IMG/VR virus record: IMGVR_UViG_3300025168_013179
Span: 1 to 64,000 of that record
Length of the DNA stretch: 64,000 bases
DNA from: a virus
Reading direction: 5' to 3' (one strand)
Numbering within the stretch: the stretch's first letter is position 1; each line of letters opens with the position of its first letter. Both the position numbers and the translations under genes were made by a program. Shown here piece by piece: positions 32,420 through 41,838 of this stretch. Below the pieces are notes generated by a model. The model ran no database searches. It worked only from the letters and a program-made list of their open reading frames with translations, and was not told the origin of the DNA.

Positions 32420-33279
32420 TATATTAAAGGTATTATTTCTTCTACTGAATATTGATCAACTTGACTAGAATCTAATCCATCTTCTAATATTTTCTCATGT
32501 AAATTTTCTCCCGGTTGTAAACCTATAACTTTAATTTTCTTTTTTCCTCCTTCTGGTAAATACTTTTCGTACATAGCATCTAATAGATTCTCTATACTCA
32601 TAGCTTTCATTGTAGGAACATAAGGTTTAGAATCTTTAGCATTAGTTAAACAATCATATATAAGGTCTAATGCTTGGTCTACAGTCCAAAAGAATCTAGT
32701 AGCTTTTGGTTCAGTGACTATTAATTCTTGATTTGCTTCTATTAAATCTTTCCATTTGCATAGTACTGATCCAGTAGAATATAATACATTACCGTATCTA
32801 ACTATTCTATAATCACAAGTAGGATTTATTCTCTCAAACTGAGTAAATAATCTCTCCATTAGTAATTTAGATGCTCCATATACTCCTGCTACTTGAGCAG
32901 CTTTATCAGTACTAATACCAATTACGAACTCTAAATTCTCTTCTAAAGATTGTTCTAATATATTCATAGAACCTATAGTGTTAGATTTAATAGTTTCCCT
33001 CACAGTTATTTCAGCTAACCCAACATGCTTTGAAGCTGCTAAATGAAACACTCCATCTACTCCTTTCATAGCTTGTCTTACTTCGAACTTATCAGATATA
33101 TCTCCGTTAAGTATTTCTATTTGTGGACACTGTTGCTTAAGATCTATTAATTTACCTTCATCTCTTGAGATTACTCTCACATTAGCTCCTTCAGCTAATA
33201 ACCTTTTTACTAGGGGTACTCCTAAAAAGCCACTGCCTCCAGTCACTAGTAGTAATTTGTTTTTAAAATTGTATTTCAT
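32419..33279 (-). CDS. UDP-sugar 4,6-dehydratase-like enzyme (PseB/CapD type)
   Basis: A 286-residue dehydratase. TGGSGFLG binds NAD; HLAASKHV, then STDKAA with YGASK give the catalytic Tyr and Lys; RYGNVLYSTGSV is the hallmark of the PseB/FlaA1/CapD short form. It would make a 4-keto-6-deoxy sugar from UDP-N-acetylglucosamine-type substrate, feeding the DegT enzymes. It heads a section of the operon with its own TTG-N20 promoter. Confidence 0.88.
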   Translation of the reverse strand: MKYNFKNKLLLVTGGSGFLGVPLVKRLLAEGANVRVISRDEGKLIDLKQQCPQIEILNGDISDKFEVRQAMKGVDGVFHLAASKHVGLAEITVRETIKSNTIGSMNILEQSLEENLEFVIGISTDKAAQVAGVYGASKLLMERLFTQFERINPTCDYRIVRYGNVLYSTGSVLCKWKDLIEANQELIVTEPKATRFFWTVDQALDLIYDCLTNAKDSKPYVPTMKAMSIENLLDAMYEKYLPEGGKKKIKVIGLQPGENLHEKILEDGLDSSQVDQYSVEEIIPLI

Positions 33280-33297
33280 TAAGTATTGTATTATATG

Positions 33298-33328
33298 TTA
33301 ATATAAGAATAATATTTGTTATTTGCAA
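33298..33328 (-). promoter_or_regulatory. TTG-N20-TATATTAA promoter inside glycan module
   Basis: TTG 33326-33328, box TATATTAA 33298-33305, 18 nt before the ATG at 33279. It serves the genes from 33279 to 24512. Confidence 0.78.
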
Positions 33329-34272
33329 CTGTCAAATACACTTTTCCATGTATGAGCTTTAAAGTTAGGGTTAAATAAATTATAGCAATTCTCTTCGCAC
33401 ATTTTATTAGCTGGTGTATACCAGTTATGAACCTCTCTTTGAGCACCAGGATTAGTTTTATCTAGATTCTCTTCACCTTCAACAAAAGTTCTCTTATCTG
33501 GATGCTTTCTATTATGCACTACGAGTATGTTTTTAAAATGATACTGAGGTATATCGCCAAGTACTTTGTTAGTCATCATCATAAAGGCTGTGTCTTCATG
33601 GATAAAAAATACTGATTTAGGAATATTTACTCCAGCTTTTATAACTTCAGAACTTATTACTAGTCCGCAACCGTTAAACTTATGCGGAGAAACAATACTA
33701 ACATCTATATCTTCTACTTTATCATTAAAAGTATTCATCTCTGCCTTAGTCATCGTATACCTTAAACTCCACCAGTTTTTAGTATCCATCTCAATAAATG
33801 GCTTATCAGTAAACTCCGGATGTTCTAAAGCTTTCCAACTATCATCCCACATCTTACAAATTGCAAAAGTAGCTAAGTACTTTGGAGTTTTAACATTCTG
33901 ATGTAAGTGATTAAGTGCTACAAATGCTTGCTTAGGAACTAACATATCTGTTTCACCCCAAACTAGTACATCTGCTTTTGTACAGTATGTACTATTAAAC
34001 TCTCTTCTATAATCAGCTATGCTATAGAGAGATTCTTTTACACCCAATCTATTTGGAATACTGTTACAAATTTTTCTAATTTTTGTTATAGCTTTATTAA
34101 AATCTGAATCTGAGGTAGGTTTCTCTAGTGTAGTATCGCTGATGATACAGATATCTATTAGTACTTCGCCATCGTAACTCTCAATAGCATCTTTTAGAGA
34201 GTCTATGTAGTACTCTATGATGCTCGATTCATACCATTGTATTAATACCCCTATTGCAAATTTTGTTTTCAT
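33319..34272 (-). CDS. Glycosyltransferase-like protein (GT-A type)
   Basis: A 317-residue protein with GT-A features: LVWGETDMLVP (E-T-D in place of D-x-D) and FFIHEDTAFMM, a catalytic-base-like H-E-D motif, then HNRKHPDKR. It is likely a glycosyltransferase of a GT2-like family. It is the last gene before an internal promoter. Confidence 0.7.
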   Translation of the reverse strand: MKTKFAIGVLIQWYESSIIEYYIDSLKDAIESYDGEVLIDICIISDTTLEKPTSDSDFNKAITKIRKICNSIPNRLGVKESLYSIADYRREFNSTYCTKADVLVWGETDMLVPKQAFVALNHLHQNVKTPKYLATFAICKMWDDSWKALEHPEFTDKPFIEMDTKNWWSLRYTMTKAEMNTFNDKVEDIDVSIVSPHKFNGCGLVISSEVIKAGVNIPKSVFFIHEDTAFMMMTNKVLGDIPQYHFKNILVVHNRKHPDKRTFVEGEENLDKTNPGAQREVHNWYTPANKMCEENCYNLFNPNFKAHTWKSVFDSCK

Positions 34273-35981
34273 ACTTTACTAGCTATTTCCTCTGCTGCTG
34301 CTACACAGTTACCTATTTTACCGCTAAATAAAACTATAGTATCGTCTTTAAATTCAACTATTGTTGGTCTAGCATCTGTATCATCTTTATTAGGTAGAAC
34401 AGTTCTGACTGTGTACATAGATCCAACATGTATAGCTTTATCTATATCTGGGAAGAACCTCTTGGCAGACTCTATAAATCTTGGTACATTGGTTAGTTTA
34501 GGATCTTTTATAATACCTTTATTAATATAGTCTCTGTATGCAGGAGGAACAATGGCCTCTTCGCCTATGTTAGAACTATGGATAGCGTGGACTACATTAC
34601 CGCCTACATGAAACTTTGTAAAGCCATATGGATCAAAGCACATGAATGGTCCATCCATAACAACTATACTTTTATTTTTATACCTATTAGGGAGAATAAA
34701 TAAAGGCTTTTCGCATAACTCATACTGATAGTTCTTCTTTACTTTATCAAAATCATTTAAAGAACTATAAGTAGATATAACTTTATATTTGTAATCTGAA
34801 AGTTCTTCTAACGTATTTACTTTAGAGTTAAGAAGTAAGTTAATATTACAAGCTTTAATTCTATCCATACATATCTTTCTTAAAGGATCAGGAGCATATA
34901 AACTCTCACTGACTTTAACTGTAAGGTCACAGTTTGGCATAGGGTCCACTATTTCCCAATTTAAATTACATTCATCAAGAGTATGTAAATAATCTCTAGG
35001 AGTAGTCAAACTATCTTCTGACGCTATAGAGTAGTAATGTTCTACGTCATTTATTATAGCAGCGTTATAGTACTTTATAAAACTACTTTCATTATCCTTA
35101 CAGGACATAATAGTATCTTTACTTCTAGGGTAATGGTAACCTCTATGTACTCTGTATTGATTTATACCAGAAGTAGCTGAAAGAATATTATCTTGTTTCT
35201 CAAACAGATCAACATGGTATCCTTTATCAGCTAATTTAATTGCTGCTGTTGTTCCATATATTCCTGCTCCTATTACTGCAACTTTACCGTACAGTAATGG
35301 TTTAAGCTTCTGTACTATTTTTGTAGCAAAGATAGTCCTATAGTAATTACCTGTAAAATCAGCTTCACTGGTAAGTACAGCTGTTAGCATAGTCTCTAAA
35401 GCATCTGTATTTGTTGTAGGTTCTATGTTATGAGTCTTCTTTTTATACCAATCGAAATTGTAATCAAAATGATATAATTCTTTTCCGAATTTCAAAGTAA
35501 ATTCTTTTTCTAACTTTTCATTCTTGATTATATTAAGCTTAAACTTAGTACCTATACCAGCAGTATATATAAGATAAAAATGATGGTATGCTATCCTATC
35601 TAATATATTAGAGTAAGCATAGCCCCATTTTTTATAAGTAAATTTATTAGTATGTGTAATATGTTCATAATTAAGAACATCATCAACATAGAATAAACAG
35701 CTATTATCATTAGCCAACTTATAAAGTTCTTCTACAGCCTCATAATTAAATGCAGCAGGCTTCTCACAAAAAACATTAGTACCTTTTGTAAGGAAATGCT
35801 TTGCTTGTTCATAATGAAACTCACTAGGGCTTGCTATAACTACCCATTCAGATTCATAGTTCCACCATTGGTCTTTTGAACCAAGTACCCATTCTATTTC
35901 TACTCCTTCGATTAACTTTAACTTAGAAAGTATCTTAGAGCCGAATTTACCTTTACCTATCTGACCTACTCTAATGCTCAT
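34269..35981 (-). CDS. Gfo/Idh/MocA oxidoreductase fused to FAD-dependent oxidoreductase
   Basis: A 570-residue two-domain protein. Residues 1-230: Gfo/Idh/MocA-type NAD dehydrogenase, with GQIGKGKFG at the start and the EKP motif at 73-75, but a short C-terminal half. Residues 231-570: DAO-type flavoprotein with VAVIGAGIYGTTAA at 234-247, an FEK acidic end of strand 2, and a late GKIGNCVAA loop. One fused chain suggests sequential redox steps on one sugar or amino-sugar. I do not know this fusion from any characterised pathway. No frameshift is seen. Confidence 0.85.
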   Translation of the reverse strand: MSIRVGQIGKGKFGSKILSKLKLIEGVEIEWVLGSKDQWWNYESEWVVIASPSEFHYEQAKHFLTKGTNVFCEKPAAFNYEAVEELYKLANDNSCLFYVDDVLNYEHITHTNKFTYKKWGYAYSNILDRIAYHHFYLIYTAGIGTKFKLNIIKNEKLEKEFTLKFGKELYHFDYNFDWYKKKTHNIEPTTNTDALETMLTAVLTSEADFTGNYYRTIFATKIVQKLKPLLYGKVAVIGAGIYGTTAAIKLADKGYHVDLFEKQDNILSATSGINQYRVHRGYHYPRSKDTIMSCKDNESSFIKYYNAAIINDVEHYYSIASEDSLTTPRDYLHTLDECNLNWEIVDPMPNCDLTVKVSESLYAPDPLRKICMDRIKACNINLLLNSKVNTLEELSDYKYKVISTYSSLNDFDKVKKNYQYELCEKPLFILPNRYKNKSIVVMDGPFMCFDPYGFTKFHVGGNVVHAIHSSNIGEEAIVPPAYRDYINKGIIKDPKLTNVPRFIESAKRFFPDIDKAIHVGSMYTVRTVLPNKDDTDARPTIVEFKDDTIVLFSGKIGNCVAAAEEIASKV

Positions 35982-36717
35982 ATAAATATTTGTATGTTTT
36001 TTCCATCCAATAAGGAACCGTTTCGTCTTTATTAGGAAGACCGTTAAAGTGCATCACATACCCTGCTTTAGTATGTTGCATCTCTTCGTTTAAACATTCT
36101 TTAGCAGCCATACAACTCATATTATAACTGTAAGGCAGCGCTTTTATTTCTACATTATGTTTCCTTAAAAGATAGTTAAGGGGAGTTTGATCTGTTCCTA
36201 CACCGTATGTCTTTTGACACCAACTAATCATATCTGAATTCTCTGTATAGAACTCTCTCATAATTTTAAAGAAGTCTCTATGTTTATTATTAACAACTTG
36301 AAAGCCGCTGTTAAAGTACTCGTACCAGTTAAAGATAGGTTGGTCAGTAAATAAATGTTTATTATAATTTTCCATAGACCTAATAATCCAATCAAAGTTT
36401 CCATCATCATGAACCATAGTATACTTGTTATCTGTAAGGGTAAAGAAATCAGGTGCATCTGGATGAATTATTGTATCGGCATCTACTATGCATATCTGAT
36501 CAAACTTTAATTCATTAGAATCTAATATATCGAATAGATAATACCTCTGCCATATAACTCCCATATAGCTCATATCAGTAACCGGTTCTTCCATAGTAAG
36601 TATCTCATGGTCATACTTTTTACAGAAGTGCTTCCAGCTATCTATTGATATTTGGTATTCTTTTTTTGTCTTACCGTCTTTCTTTATGTCTATTATAAAA
36701 ACTAAATTTTTACTCAT
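35971..36717 (-). CDS. Glycosyltransferase, GT8-like
   Basis: A 248-residue GT-A protein. D-x-D is in CIVDADTIIHPDAP; further motifs are YFNSGFQVVN and GTDQTPLNYLL, then HFNGLP, the order seen in GT8-like enzymes. It is clearly a paralogue of the adjacent gene (both begin MSKNL), so a tandem duplication has occurred. Confidence 0.8.
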   Translation of the reverse strand: MSKNLVFIIDIKKDGKTKKEYQISIDSWKHFCKKYDHEILTMEEPVTDMSYMGVIWQRYYLFDILDSNELKFDQICIVDADTIIHPDAPDFFTLTDNKYTMVHDDGNFDWIIRSMENYNKHLFTDQPIFNWYEYFNSGFQVVNNKHRDFFKIMREFYTENSDMISWCQKTYGVGTDQTPLNYLLRKHNVEIKALPYSYNMSCMAAKECLNEEMQHTKAGYVMHFNGLPNKDETVPYWMEKTYKYLYEH

Positions 36718-37459
36718 AATGTCCTTTATATTGTTCCCAAACTTGCTTCATTATCTTTATCCTATCTTCAATACCAAATCCAGTAAAATGCCATATGTTA
36801 GCATACTTAATAAAGAACGGGGTCATATCTTCGTTCAATTGCCAGTTATGTTTAAACATATCTTTTTTATGAATTGAAAATAAATTCCATGTAGGAGGAA
36901 TATGTTTTACCTTTATATTATGTTTAGTAAGCATAAAGTTTAATACCGTTTGCTCTTTTCCTACTCCTTCCTTAGAATCTAAACTTGTACTATTTGTTTC
37001 ATAAAATTTTATTAAATCATCATAAAAGTCTTTATGTTTATAAGAAAAGAAACTTACACCTGCATTAATATAGTTTGAAATATCTAATGATGTACCAGGA
37101 AAAAATTCTTTATAAACATTTATTGAATTAAGAATCCATCTTAAAGAGCTTCTATCTACTACTCCACAGTATTCATCATCATATAAATCGAAAGGATTAG
37201 GTGCATCCCATTTGACCATTGTATCAGAATCGACATATATAATCTTATCATACTTATCACCTACTCTTTCAAAGATAGTATGTTTATTCCAAACAGGATA
37301 CTTATACCTAGCTTCATGAGTATCTATAACTAAAAAATCTATATCTTTTTTACCGCACCAAGCTTTCCAACTATTAATACAGTATTGGCTATAATCATTA
37401 TTACGAAACTGAGATGTATTATGATCTATCGCTATGGTATAAATTAGATTTTTGCTCAT
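36710..37459 (-). CDS. Glycosyltransferase, GT8-like, paralogue
   Basis: A 249-residue protein: IIYVDSDTMVKWDAPNPF (D-x-D), YINAGVSFFS, GKEQTVLNFML and WHFTGFG match the neighbouring GT8-like protein. The ATG at 37457-37459 is preferred over an earlier one because it aligns with the paralogue (MSKNL) and forms an ATGA overlap with the upstream gene. Confidence 0.8.
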   Translation of the reverse strand: MSKNLIYTIAIDHNTSQFRNNDYSQYCINSWKAWCGKKDIDFLVIDTHEARYKYPVWNKHTIFERVGDKYDKIIYVDSDTMVKWDAPNPFDLYDDEYCGVVDRSSLRWILNSINVYKEFFPGTSLDISNYINAGVSFFSYKHKDFYDDLIKFYETNSTSLDSKEGVGKEQTVLNFMLTKHNIKVKHIPPTWNLFSIHKKDMFKHNWQLNEDMTPFFIKYANIWHFTGFGIEDRIKIMKQVWEQYKGHYE

Positions 37460-38274
37460 ACTATAGCTCTTCCTTTCATTTGTTCCCAATCTCTTACTTC
37501 TCTTACTTCATCGTTTTTATCTCTAGTAGCTTTCATCATTATAGGATCTACTCCTGCTTCTTCTGCTACCTTAATTAAAGCATTGAGGTCTTTAGGAAGA
37601 CAGTGCCCACCAAAACCACAGTACCCATCAGGTCCTTTTACTGCCCAATGGGAAGTTCCTAATCTATCATCGTGTAATGAATACTCTAATACTTTATCAT
37701 AATCTAATTCTAATGCTTGTGCTAGTTGATACATTTCATTAGCAAAAGATACTTTATTAGCTAAGTAACAGTTAGTAATATACTTAACCATTTCAGCATG
37801 TTTAGAGCCTGTCTTAACAAAGTGTATCTTTTTAAATGCTACTGAATATATTTCTTTTAATCTAGTAGTTGCAGGTCTAGGTCCCCCTAGTATAATTCTA
37901 GTTTGATTCTCAAAGTCTTCAACTGCATTTCTTTCAGTTAAGAATTCTGGGTTAAAAACTACGCTTAAATTACGAAACTTAACGTTTAGTTTTTCTGTAG
38001 TTCCAGGTGGTACAGTAGATTTTATTACAACAATCTTACACTTGCCATGTTTATTTAGATCTTCTATAGTTTTTTCGACTATACCTGTATAGCAAGAACC
38101 GTCTTTATCCATAGGAGTAGGAAGACAAACGAATACTATTTCAGCATCCATTACTTGTTCTTTTGTACTGTTACATTTACTTTCGTCTAAGTCGTATGTG
38201 TACACTTTAAAATATGTTTTGAACTTCTGGTATATAGCATTACCTACAAAACCTTGTCCTATAATTCCTATCAT
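37456..38274 (-). CDS. UDP-glucose/GDP-mannose dehydrogenase, short form
   Basis: A 272-residue enzyme. NAD-binding GQGFVG (6-11), VPPGTT loop (88-93), catalytic K164 and N168 (VKYITN), and catalytic C225 with D229 (GGHCLPKD). Usual length is 390-450; the C-terminal UDP-binding domain is absent, and the stop is a clean ATGA overlap, not a frameshift. It would oxidise a UDP-sugar to a uronic acid, unless the missing domain limits it. Position within a cluster with DegT and epimerases fits. Confidence 0.88.
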   Translation of the reverse strand: MIGIIGQGFVGNAIYQKFKTYFKVYTYDLDESKCNSTKEQVMDAEIVFVCLPTPMDKDGSCYTGIVEKTIEDLNKHGKCKIVVIKSTVPPGTTEKLNVKFRNLSVVFNPEFLTERNAVEDFENQTRIILGGPRPATTRLKEIYSVAFKKIHFVKTGSKHAEMVKYITNCYLANKVSFANEMYQLAQALELDYDKVLEYSLHDDRLGTSHWAVKGPDGYCGFGGHCLPKDLNALIKVAEEAGVDPIMMKATRDKNDEVREVRDWEQMKGRAIV

Positions 38275-38289
38275 AACTTTTCTATAATT

Positions 38290-38997
38290 TTAATTTGGTT
38301 TCTTGTTATTGTTCCTACTTTTTATATTATTCAAAAAAGTATTTAATTTATTAAGATTCATTCTAGTATCAGTAGGTACGTGAGTAGGAGGCTCTACAAC
38401 TTTACTATCAGTAACTAGACTTGATAAGTACTTATTACCTGTTCCTACGTTATAGGTTCCTTCTGCACTATGTTTAATTAGTTTAATGACCAATTCAGCT
38501 ATTTTATTTACTCTGTCTCCAGATGTTTTTGTTTTCCATACTTCTGGGTGATTAAAATCATTAGGTTTATGTAGTAATCTACATATAAGATACGAATTAT
38601 TTCTCAATTTTACATACTCATCAGCTAATAATTTAGTTAGAGCATAATAACTATCGTGAGGAATAGCGTTATCTTTTTCAGTAGGAATATTTCTATTGTT
38701 AGCATATACATACTCTGTAGATATTTGAACTAGTTTTTTATTTAAATCCCTGCAAGCTTCACTTAAATGAGCTACGAATAAATAATTTACATCAAAATGC
38801 TCATCGTAATCATCAGTATAGGTATCTGTGTTAGCTATACAGTTAACTATAATGTCATAATCCTTTATGTAATGTTTTTTAATAAAGTCTATCCCCGTTA
38901 CTGCAAACGTACCAGCTCTTCTTGATATACTATCCCAACCAGTTTGTTTCTTTAATTCAGACCCTAGAATTCCATCACCTAAGATTAAAACTTTCAT
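38290..38997 (-). CDS. RmlD-like dTDP-sugar reductase/epimerase
   Basis: A 235-residue RmlD-type reductase. GDGILGSEL binds NAD(P); VNCIANTDTYTDD and ISTEYVYANN match RmlD; catalytic Y-x3-K is YYALTK. RmlD enzymes reduce 4-keto sugars in the last step of deoxysugar synthesis. It is shorter than usual (about 290) and ends in an Asn/Lys-rich tail. Confidence 0.83.
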   Translation of the reverse strand: MKVLILGDGILGSELKKQTGWDSISRRAGTFAVTGIDFIKKHYIKDYDIIVNCIANTDTYTDDYDEHFDVNYLFVAHLSEACRDLNKKLVQISTEYVYANNRNIPTEKDNAIPHDSYYALTKLLADEYVKLRNNSYLICRLLHKPNDFNHPEVWKTKTSGDRVNKIAELVIKLIKHSAEGTYNVGTGNKYLSSLVTDSKVVEPPTHVPTDTRMNLNKLNTFLNNIKSRNNNKKPN

Positions 38998-40142
38998 TTA
39001 TCGAAAAATTCTTTTACTTTACTACATACATAGTCTACATCGCTTATTGTCATACCGTGATGAGCTCCTAATAAAAATCCATTCTCCATAATAAGATCAG
39101 AATTTTCAAATGGCTGTAAGTACTCTCTATAAACTGGATGTCTAGTTACATTACCGGCAAAAGTTACTCTTGTTTGAATATTATTAGTTTCTAAAAAATG
39201 CAATAATTCAAATCTTTGTTCAGTTTGTAATGGTAAAGCTAACCAATTAGGTTTTATGGTATCATCAGGAAGTATAAGATCTCCTACACCTTTCAAGTTA
39301 CTTAGATATCTTTCTATATTAGCTCTCCTAATATCTTTAAAACCTTCAAATCTTTTTAATTGAACAATACCAAAAGCAGCATTCATTTCACAAGCTTTCA
39401 TATGATAACCTAAAACAGAATACAGAAATTTATGATCATAAGCTATTCCATCTACTTTATGGTTAAATCTATCAGACATAATTTCTGAATCGTCTCCTAA
39501 TCTACCCCAGTCTCTGTACTGAAGACATTTAGTAACATGTTTTTTATCGTTAAACATAACCATTCCTCCGACTCCTCCTGCTGTAATAACATGAGAAGCG
39601 TAAAAACTAGTAGTAGAAACATCAGTTTCTCTTGTTCTTGTAATAGTATCGGCAGAATCTTCTATTAAATAGATATCCTCTCTACCTATATCTTTTAAAT
39701 CATTTTTAAGAGATTTCCATTGTGGTTTATTTCCTATAAGATTTGGCAACATAAGTGCTTTAACATCATCTGTAATAGCATCTAAAATCTGTCCTCCATC
39801 AGCAACGTAATCATTTAATCCTACATCAACAAATACGGGTATAAATCCTAACTGTATAATTGGAGCTAAAGTAGTAGCAAACGTACATGCTGGGGTAATA
39901 ATTTTACTACCTTTAGGTAGATCTAATGCCGCAATAGCAAGTAAGCATGCTGATGATCCTGAGTTAACAAATACTCCATACTTCTTTCCAAATTTATTGG
40001 CTATTTTTCTTTCAAACTCTTGGCTTTTTTCACCTTGGCCTCCTAGCCATCCGCTTCGTAAAGATTCTTCTACTGCTTTAATTTCTTCTTCTCCGTAAGA
40101 TTCGAACTTGTAAGGGGCATACCATATTTTTCTTCTTTTCAT
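38994..40142 (-). CDS. DegT-fold 3-dehydratase-like enzyme, His in place of Lys (ColD/RfbH type)
   Basis: A 382-residue DegT-fold protein. At the usual Schiff-base Lys it has H184 (SFYASHVITAGG), while PLP-binding D162 (IEDSAD) is kept. His at this place marks the 3-dehydratases ColD and RfbH/E1, which remove the 3-hydroxyl of 4-keto-6-deoxy sugars to form 3,6-dideoxy sugars. The NLIGNKPQW and EDSADT stretches also fit that group. Substrate unknown. It starts 4 nt after a -7 box, so its mRNA may be leaderless. Confidence 0.82.
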   Translation of the reverse strand: MKRRKIWYAPYKFESYGEEEIKAVEESLRSGWLGGQGEKSQEFERKIANKFGKKYGVFVNSGSSACLLAIAALDLPKGSKIITPACTFATTLAPIIQLGFIPVFVDVGLNDYVADGGQILDAITDDVKALMLPNLIGNKPQWKSLKNDLKDIGREDIYLIEDSADTITRTRETDVSTTSFYASHVITAGGVGGMVMFNDKKHVTKCLQYRDWGRLGDDSEIMSDRFNHKVDGIAYDHKFLYSVLGYHMKACEMNAAFGIVQLKRFEGFKDIRRANIERYLSNLKGVGDLILPDDTIKPNWLALPLQTEQRFELLHFLETNNIQTRVTFAGNVTRHPVYREYLQPFENSDLIMENGFLLGAHHGMTISDVDYVCSKVKEFFDK

Positions 40143-40146
40143 ATTA

Positions 40147-40177
40147 TTAATATAAGATTATTTTAGTAATTAGACAA
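40147..40177 (-). promoter_or_regulatory. TTG-N20-TATATTAA promoter inside glycan module
   Basis: TTG 40175-40177, box TATATTAA 40147-40154, only 4 nt before the ATG at 40142, so transcripts would begin about at the start codon. Confidence 0.75.
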
Positions 40178-41134
40178 CTTTTTTATTATACTCTGATTAG
40201 GATCAGTCCATAGCTCATGATCTCTAATATGTTTAGGGTGAGGTAATTTACTGAAGAATTTTACCCAGCCATGAGATAAATCTCTTTTACCTTCTCTTAC
40301 ACATAGTTCATCATACTCATATTGGTCACATTTATCCATTTCTTTCTTAAAAAATTCCCAGTAACCTGGAGGGCGAGCTAATTGATCACATCTAAGATCT
40401 CTGTACTTTCCTGGTCTAATCCATGCATAGTGGTAAGTAATTAGGTCGGTAGGAAAAAGCATTCCATAGCCTCCATCTGCATTATGGTAATCTGTAGTCA
40501 TAAAGTTTTTAAGCATATCTTTATACTTTACTCCTCCTTTATCATATCTAAAACAAATACGTCTGGATTGATAATTACCTTCATGGTTATATTTTTTATC
40601 TTTTAAGTATATCTTTAGTCTACTCTTTTCGGCATACCAGAAATTTTGCATATAATCTATCCAAATAGATCTAAATCCTTGACCAGGTTCTAACTGATCG
40701 CAGTATCCTTGTATTTCTTTAGCTGTATTTTCATGATGAAATATATCTCCTTCGTAAGGAAAGACGAAATCTCCTTCTTTAATATCAATATTTAATTCTT
40801 TGAAGTTATTTGTAGCTTTAATATAGCACTCAGTAGAATTATCACAATCTGAGTAATCCATTTTGTTAAGGATAATATTAGTATTAGGATAAATTTTTTG
40901 ATATTTTTCGATAGTCTTTTCTAACTCTAAGTAATCAAATGCTCTTATTCCTTTACCGTCAAGAGTGTACTTATCTCTCCATACTTGATCTATGTTCTTA
41001 TTACCCTCTGTGCCATTAGGAAACATACCTTCGTTGTACACAAGATAGTCTGGATTAACAGTATCTATTATGTTAGGTATTTGATGTTTAATCAAATGAT
41101 GTTCTCCAAATGTAGGTACAAAAACTACTTTCAT
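40163..41134 (-). CDS. Glycosyltransferase-like protein (GT17-like)
   Basis: A 323-residue protein. FVFPYEGDIFHHE could be a metal-binding acidic motif, and YHYAWIRPGKYRD and an N-terminal FVPTFGEHHLIKH resemble GT-A enzymes of the GT17/GT2 type. Family assignment is weak; the operon context supports a glycan role. Confidence 0.6.
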   Translation of the reverse strand: MKVVFVPTFGEHHLIKHQIPNIIDTVNPDYLVYNEGMFPNGTEGNKNIDQVWRDKYTLDGKGIRAFDYLELEKTIEKYQKIYPNTNIILNKMDYSDCDNSTECYIKATNNFKELNIDIKEGDFVFPYEGDIFHHENTAKEIQGYCDQLEPGQGFRSIWIDYMQNFWYAEKSRLKIYLKDKKYNHEGNYQSRRICFRYDKGGVKYKDMLKNFMTTDYHNADGGYGMLFPTDLITYHYAWIRPGKYRDLRCDQLARPPGYWEFFKKEMDKCDQYEYDELCVREGKRDLSHGWVKFFSKLPHPKHIRDHELWTDPNQSIIKKLSNY

Positions 41135-41838
41135 ACTTTCTTATAAATTGTTTTATGCTTATCAGATAATATATTGTTAGGCTTTTCTTTTGAATAGTAA
41201 TAAAGTGCTATTGATTTTCTATATACTCCTTCAGGTGTTTCTAAAGGTATCGGGTGACCGTGGTAAGCGATAGTATCTCCATCAGGTTGAGTATTAAAGA
41301 TAACTATTCTATTGAAAGATGGATAAACTGATTTAACAGCATGAGTAAGTTCTGTGTCCCATAGTTCTAACTGCCCATTATATTCTTCTTTCCATTCTTT
41401 GCTAAGGTAAATAATTATATTTAATCTTCTATGAAGGTCAGGCATTTGGTCTGATATATTAAAATCAGCATGTACATTTAAAAAACCTCCTTTAACTATT
41501 TGGTGTAACCCTCCGCCAGCTAATTCATTATCTCCTATAAGATTAGGTATACCAGTTAAGTCAGATACTTGAGATAAAAATTCATCAGAGTTAAGATACT
41601 TTATAAACTTATCTATAGTTGGTAAATTCTTTTTTATAACTTCAGAATCTTGACACATAAGTTTTTTACTATTTTCATCATTAGATTTCCAATTAAATAA
41701 AGGAGAATCTTGAGAAGGAAATTCTTGATAAACTTTTTCTAACATATCTTCATCAAAGAAGTTATCTAAACTAATATGTTCGAATGGTTCGTTACTCTTA
41801 AACTGAGAGTTAAGTTCTTTTAAGTTATAGTTGATCAT
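41131..41838 (-). CDS. 2-oxoglutarate/Fe(II) dioxygenase-like protein
   Basis: A 235-residue prolyl-hydroxylase-type oxygenase. H123 and D125 (NVHADFN), H193 or H195 (AYHGHPIP), and R207 (YRKSIALYYY). This is the second of three 2OG oxygenases in the window, here within the glycan operon, where it might hydroxylate a sugar or a glycosylated protein. Overlaps of 4 and 14 nt with its neighbours. Confidence 0.88.
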   Translation of the reverse strand: MINYNLKELNSQFKSNEPFEHISLDNFFDEDMLEKVYQEFPSQDSPLFNWKSNDENSKKLMCQDSEVIKKNLPTIDKFIKYLNSDEFLSQVSDLTGIPNLIGDNELAGGGLHQIVKGGFLNVHADFNISDQMPDLHRRLNIIIYLSKEWKEEYNGQLELWDTELTHAVKSVYPSFNRIVIFNTQPDGDTIAYHGHPIPLETPEGVYRKSIALYYYSKEKPNNILSDKHKTIYKKV

